A stretch of 10,060 bases of DNA from Candidatus Thalassarchaeaceae archaeon (GTDB taxonomy: Archaea > Thermoplasmatota > Poseidoniia > Poseidoniales > Thalassarchaeaceae), in assembly GCA_030747885.1 (NCBI GenBank), contig JASLJW010000137.1, positions 1 through 10,060 of the forward strand. Reading direction: 5' to 3'. Every line of letters starts with the position of its first letter. Within the stretch, counting starts at the first letter, position 1. Below, piece by piece: positions 6,587 to 10,060 of the stretch. Below the pieces are notes generated by a model. The model saw only the letters and a program-made list of their open reading frames with translations. It made no database searches and was not told the origin of the DNA. The position numbers and the translations under genes are program-made.

Positions 6587-9387
6587 GATTTGTCCCCCCT
6601 ATGTCTTCTTTCAACATGACTCCATGCTCGAGCTGCACGCTTTGATTCATCTGCTAAATCTTCAGGTGTAGGTGTCACGGATTCTCTCCACCCTTCTGAT
6701 TGTTCATGCAATGGACGATCAGGATCAAATCCGAATAGAACTCCGTTTACGTATGAACTTCGATCTTTCAACAAATCTCTTTGAAGGTCACGTTCAGTGT
6801 GTTCTTTTGCTCTTTTCAACAATGTATCTTGTAGTTCGGAGGCCTCGAAACTAGGATTAGGGAGGTCCATTGGATCATCAATTTTCAATTCTTTACATCG
6901 TTTTTCTATTCTTGAATGAAGTCGATCAGGAGTAACGGGAAGTTCGTTGATTCGAACCCCAATAGCATCGTATATTCCGTTAACAACTGCTGGGAGAATC
7001 GGGAGAAGGGGGCCTTCTCCAGCTTCTTTTGCCCCAAAAGGCCCTTCTGGATCATTTGATTCTACAATAATGGGCGTAACTTCTGGCATTTCGTGAACAC
7101 TCATAATTTTGTAATCCAATAAATCTGGATTCAACAGATGGCCAGTTCGCCCATATCTCATTTCTTCTGAAAGAACTTGACCCATTCCCATGTGACAGGA
7201 TCCAATGATTTGCCCTTCAACTGCTAGTGGATTGAGTGCCTTTCCACAATCATGAGCAGCCCAAGCTTTGATCACCTTGACAAATCCTGTTTCAGGATCG
7301 ACTTCCACCTCTGCAACATATGCCGAGAATGAATAAGCAGGAGCAAGGCCTGCAGCAGCTCCTTTGTGGACTCCACCCATCGGTGGTGTACGATAAGCAC
7401 CCGAGGAAATCAGTGAACCTGTATCTGCTTGGGCTTTGTGTACTGCTTCTAACCATGATACACCTATCGCGGGGTCTCTTTTGTAGTATATTCTTCGATC
7501 ACCAAGGACCAAGGAATCAGGATGATAGCCGGTAATTTCTGCCGCTGCCTTGAGTACATTATCACGCATTTCAATTGCTGCTCGAATAGCAGCATTGCAG
7601 TTCATGAATGTCACACGGGAAGAATATGATCCTAAATCTACAGGAGCAGTATCACTTTCTTTGCTGCGAATTCGAATCATGTCCAATGGTAGTGCTAGAA
7701 CTTCAGAAACCGCTTGTGCAACAGCAGTATCACTGCCTTGTCCAATCTCTGCTGCACCCGTATGAACTGTAACTCCTCCATCCATGTCGCATTGAAGATG
7801 AACAGTAGCATGAGGGAAGTTTTCAGGGTCCCAGTGAATTGGCAATCCTGATCCAGAAATGAAGAACCCACATCCTATGCCAATTCCTCTTCCAAATGGA
7901 AGCTTTCGGAATTTTTCATCCCATCCCGATTGCTTTCTTACTTCATCTAAGCATTCTCTCATTCCAGTACTTGTGATTCTAAATCCAGTAATTGTTCTAC
8001 TATGAGGTGGTAGGAGGTTAGCAAGACGGAAGGTCATTGGATCCACTCCCATTTGTTCACAGACCTCGTCTATTGCAACTTCAACCGCACAACGTGAGTT
8101 TACTGCCCCATGGCCTCTCATGGCTCCACTAGCCGGTTTATTGGTCCAAACTCTAGCACCAGTATAGTGGAACCCACCAATTTCGTATGGAGATGTATGT
8201 AGTACTCCATTGTAGTAAGTTGTCACATGCCCAAATGATGCAAATGCACCACCATCAATTAGAGCATCAGTCTCAATACCTGCAATTCGTCCCTCTTCAT
8301 CAGCGAAAACTTCCATTTGGATTCTGCTTGGATGCCGCCCTCGATTTATCCAATATACCTCTTCTCTATCAAAATTAATTCTTACTGGTCGTCCACTTTT
8401 TCTAGATAGAATCGCAGCACACATTTCGTGAGGAAATGGATCTGATTTCCCTCCAAATCCTCCTCCTACGAATGTTCTGATGACGTTGATTTGATGCATT
8501 GGGACATCTAGAACTGCTGATAACGCTCGATGGACATAGTGAGGAACCTGTTGAGGTGTATACAATTGCAATCGCCCATTTGGATCCCAATGTGCTACTA
8601 CAGCGTGTGGTTCAGTGAAACCGTGATGCAAACCTGCAAAAGTCCAATCTGATTTGGATTGAAATGTGGCTTCTCTCATAGCATCTGTGTGTCCAAATTG
8701 TTGAAAGACACGCTTTTGGACATTGGATTCTCCAATGTGGTATTTCCCTCTGTCATGAATTGGATCTTTGTTGTCTAGAAGTCCTTCTTCCATATCATGA
8801 ATAGCTTCCAAGACTTCGTATTCTACATTAATCAGACTCAAGGCCTCGATTGCAGCTTCTTCTGAATCTGCAGCAACGCAAGCCACTAAATCTCCCACAT
8901 GTCTTACTTTTTCCTGCGCCATCGCATGTTCGTCTTTGGTAACGGGAAGGACTCCAAATTTATTCACAGAATCCATCCCTGTGGCTACTGCCTTTACACC
9001 CGGTAATGCTTCTGCAAGAGACGTATCAATGGAAGTGATTTTTGCATAATGATGGGGTGATCTCAAAATCCGTCCGAATAACTCATTTGGTAATCGAATA
9101 TCATCGCCATATTCTGCTTGTCCTGTAACTTTCCATCTTGAATCAACAAGAGGCGTAGGCTTCCCTATTGTTTGACCCGTAATGTGTGGGTCATGGACGT
9201 GAGGTCCACGAGGTTGTTCCAATTGTCCCCCTTGACTAGTTGGGATTCGATCTATATCTTGTAGAGAACTGTAAGGGTCTGAACCCCCGCTACCTGGGAC
9301 TCCGAAGTCTTGTTGTCCAGCAGTTCTTTTCCCATCAGTTCGACTTTTTTTCCCTTTATTTGGGGCTTGTCGATAACCTCTGCTCAT
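6583..9387 (-). CDS. hcrA: Molybdopterin-binding large subunit of an HcrA-like Mo hydroxylase
   Basis: 934 residues from the ATG at 9387. It has the two-part layout of the xanthine oxidase large subunit: the a/b hammerhead domain at about 80-190 (WKVTGQAEYGDDIRLPNELFG) and the molybdopterin domain from about 215 to 825. Cofactor motifs seen are TFVGGGFGGKSDP (305-317), AMRGHGAV (422-429), AAEIGQGSDTAVAQ (545-558), GSYSSRVTF (586-594), and GPFGAKEAGEG (782-792), whose Glu791 aligns with the catalytic glutamate of the family. AMRGHGAV and GSYSSRVTF are shared with 4-hydroxybenzoyl-CoA reductase alpha, and there is no AYxCSFR loop of aerobic CO dehydrogenase. The protein is about 160 residues longer than HcrA, with a basic/Gly/Pro-rich N-terminal tail and a charged C-terminal extension of about 120 residues. 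No signal peptide, so cytoplasmic. The start at 9387 has a perfect GAGGTGAT 3 bases upstream; an in-frame ATG at 9426 lacks one. Confidence 0.9.
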   Translation of the reverse strand: MSRGYRQAPNKGKKSRTDGKRTAGQQDFGVPGSGGSDPYSSLQDIDRIPTSQGGQLEQPRGPHVHDPHITGQTIGKPTPLVDSRWKVTGQAEYGDDIRLPNELFGRILRSPHHYAKITSIDTSLAEALPGVKAVATGMDSVNKFGVLPVTKDEHAMAQEKVRHVGDLVACVAADSEEAAIEALSLINVEYEVLEAIHDMEEGLLDNKDPIHDRGKYHIGESNVQKRVFQQFGHTDAMREATFQSKSDWTFAGLHHGFTEPHAVVAHWDPNGRLQLYTPQQVPHYVHRALSAVLDVPMHQINVIRTFVGGGFGGKSDPFPHEMCAAILSRKSGRPVRINFDREEVYWINRGRHPSRIQMEVFADEEGRIAGIETDALIDGGAFASFGHVTTYYNGVLHTSPYEIGGFHYTGARVWTNKPASGAMRGHGAVNSRCAVEVAIDEVCEQMGVDPMTFRLANLLPPHSRTITGFRITSTGMRECLDEVRKQSGWDEKFRKLPFGRGIGIGCGFFISGSGLPIHWDPENFPHATVHLQCDMDGGVTVHTGAAEIGQGSDTAVAQAVSEVLALPLDMIRIRSKESDTAPVDLGSYSSRVTFMNCNAAIRAAIEMRDNVLKAAAEITGYHPDSLVLGDRRIYYKRDPAIGVSWLEAVHKAQADTGSLISSGAYRTPPMGGVHKGAAAGLAPAYSFSAYVAEVEVDPETGFVKVIKAWAAHDCGKALNPLAVEGQIIGSCHMGMGQVLSEEMRYGRTGHLLNPDLLDYKIMSVHEMPEVTPIIVESNDPEGPFGAKEAGEGPLLPILPAVVNGIYDAIGVRINELPVTPDRLHSRIEKRCKELKIDDPMDLPNPSFEASELQDTLLKRAKEHTERDLQRDLLKDRSSYVNGVLFGFDPDRPLHEQSEGWRESVTPTPEDLADESKRAARAWSHVERRHRGDKS

Positions 9388-9390
9388 CTT

Positions 9391-9398
9391 ATCACCTC
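9391..9398 (-). promoter_or_regulatory. Shine-Dalgarno of the large subunit containing the upstream stop
   Basis: The minus strand reads GCGAGGTGATAAGATG. GAGGTGAT is a perfect archaeal ribosome binding site, and the TGA inside it (9394-9392) is the stop codon of the [2Fe-2S] subunit. This places the large-subunit start at 9387 rather than at the earlier in-frame ATG at 9426 and implies coupled translation of the two subunits. Confidence 0.75.
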
Positions 9399-10018
9399 GC
9401 ATCTCCAGGTGGTAGTGTTGGCTCATCAGGGCCTATTGGATGTGGGTCAGAAGCAGGTTCAGTTCTGTCGTCTCCACTTTTCCCGTCTCTAAGCATTCGG
9501 CCGGCCTCAGCTACAGATGTGACAATCTGTTGATATCCGGTACATCGGCAGAGATTCCCTTCAATTGCTTCTTTAATTTCGGATTCAGATGGATTTTGAT
9601 TTTGTTCCAATAAGGCAGCACTAACAACTAGGAATCCAGGAGTGCAAAAACCACATTGACTCCCTCCATGATCTGCAAAGCATTGCTGAATCGGATGAAG
9701 GTGGTGACCATCTGCTAATCCTTCTACTGTTGTAATCTCCTTGCCTTCTGCTTCAAAAGCAAGGGTCAGACAGGATAGTTTCGGCACTCCATCGACCAAA
9801 ACTGCACAGCATCCGCATGTCCCCATGTCGCATCCTCGTTTGACTCCGAGTGTGCCAACTCTGTCTCGTAGTACGTCCAGAAGAATTGCATGTCCATGGG
9901 CCAAATGGGTTTCTTCCTTCCCATTGACTACCCCTGTCCATGTTTCCATTGGGTCCGTAGGGACCATTGGGATATGGATGTGAGTAGACATGGGTAGAGC
10001 GAACGAAGGCAACCACAT
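9392..10018 (-). CDS. [2Fe-2S] iron-sulfur small subunit of the Mo hydroxylase
   Basis: 208 residues from the ATG at 10018. The ferredoxin-like domain binds the first cluster through CDMGTCGCC and LSC (Cys63, Cys68, Cys71, Cys83). The helical domain binds the second through GSQCGFCTPGF (Cys122, Cys125) and GNLCRCTG (Cys157, Cys159). All eight ligands are present. This subunit relays electrons between the Mo centre and the FAD subunit, and would be hcrC-like in the context of its neighbours, though its own sequence does not separate the subfamilies. The family normally has only 7-10 residues before the VNG turn, which points to the ATG at 9949 (METWTGVVNG) as the likely true start; ATGs at 9991 and 9967 also exist, and none has an obvious ribosome binding site. 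The frame stays open from 10018 to the window edge, so a longer N-terminus cannot be excluded. The tail after 180 is Asp/Pro-rich and dispensable-looking. Confidence 0.88.
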   Translation of the reverse strand: MWLPSFALPMSTHIHIPMVPTDPMETWTGVVNGKEETHLAHGHAILLDVLRDRVGTLGVKRGCDMGTCGCCAVLVDGVPKLSCLTLAFEAEGKEITTVEGLADGHHLHPIQQCFADHGGSQCGFCTPGFLVVSAALLEQNQNPSESEIKEAIEGNLCRCTGYQQIVTSVAEAGRMLRDGKSGDDRTEPASDPHPIGPDEPTLPPGDAR

Positions 10019-10048
10019 CTTTGAGCATTCGGGCTTTATTGTTCTGTG

Positions 10049-10060
10049 AATGTAATAATG
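10049..10060 (-). promoter_or_regulatory. Weak AT-rich element, possible TATA box for the Mo-hydroxylase unit
   Basis: At the very edge of the window the minus strand reads CATTATTACATT, about 35 bases before the ATG at 10018. It could serve as a TATA box for a short-leader transcript of the hydroxylase genes. The match is loose and the sequence further upstream is not available. Confidence 0.2.

Noticed and set aside
9388..9426. Longer large-subunit start at the ATG at 9426
   Set aside because: No ribosome binding site precedes it, whereas the ATG at 9387 has a perfect one; the extra 13 residues look non-conserved in character.
5606..10018. Aerobic carbon monoxide dehydrogenase (CoxSLM)
   Set aside because: The large subunit lacks the AYxCSFR active-site loop, has AMRGHG there instead, and the FAD subunit has a Cys-rich loop absent from CoxM.
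5606..10018. Ordinary xanthine dehydrogenase
   Set aside because: The Cys-rich insertion in the FAD subunit and the GSYSSRVTF and GAKEAGEG segments of the large subunit fit 4-hydroxybenzoyl-CoA reductase better; substrate remains open.
9753..10028. 91-codon minus-strand frame starting at 10028
   Set aside because: It overlaps the [2Fe-2S] subunit in another frame and has no recognisable sequence, while the overlapping frame has all eight cluster cysteines.
1..10060. CRISPR array, tRNA, insertion sequence or phage genes
   Set aside because: No regular direct repeats with spacers, no tRNA-like cloverleaf, no transposase or integrase motifs and no terminal inverted repeats were seen.

Overview
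The window is a run of genes all on the minus strand, so transcription goes from high to low coordinates. It is most likely archaeal, and the style suggests a planktonic Thermoplasmatota lineage such as Marine Group II/III (Poseidoniales). The reasons are ribosome binding sites reading GAGGTGAT (a perfect fit to the archaeal 16S 3' end), a TATA-like box with a T-tract in the only sizeable internal gap, an archaeal-type MoxR P-loop (EDYPGLAKT), and a signal-peptide-plus-C-terminal-anchor surface protein. The group assignment is an inference; domain Archaea is better supported.

Upstream transcription unit (about 10018 down to 4647): genes for a three-subunit molybdenum hydroxylase of the xanthine oxidase family, in the order small [2Fe-2S] subunit, large molybdopterin subunit, FAD subunit, and then a secreted membrane-anchored beta-rich protein. 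All four genes overlap or abut at their junctions. The FAD subunit carries a cysteine-rich insertion, with Cys117, Cys133, Cys144 and Cys154 among eight cysteines. This matches the extra [4Fe-4S] loop of 4-hydroxybenzoyl-CoA reductase, and the large subunit has AMRGHGAV and GSYSSRVTF segments like the alpha subunit of that enzyme. The enzyme is therefore best described as HcrABC-like rather than a plain xanthine or CO dehydrogenase. Its substrate is unknown. The surface protein starts at an ATG sharing one base with the FAD-subunit stop (TGATG), an unusual partner for a cytoplasmic Mo enzyme.

Gap 4518-4646: a T-tract terminator candidate just after the surface-protein stop, then a TATA-like element about 65 bases before the next start.

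Downstream transcription unit (4517 down past base 1): a DUF4350-like two-TM protein, a MoxR AAA+ ATPase with a long Ala/Pro-rich N-terminal tail, a DUF58/von Willebrand-like membrane protein, and the N-terminal part of an unrecognised membrane protein that runs off the window. MoxR-DUF58-DUF4350 is a widespread chaperone-like module thought to act on membrane or secreted protein complexes. Whether the two units are linked functionally cannot be told from sequence alone.

No tRNA, rRNA, CRISPR array, insertion sequence or transposase was seen. The first and last genes are at the window edges: the first is truncated at its 3' end, and the last has an open frame up to the edge.
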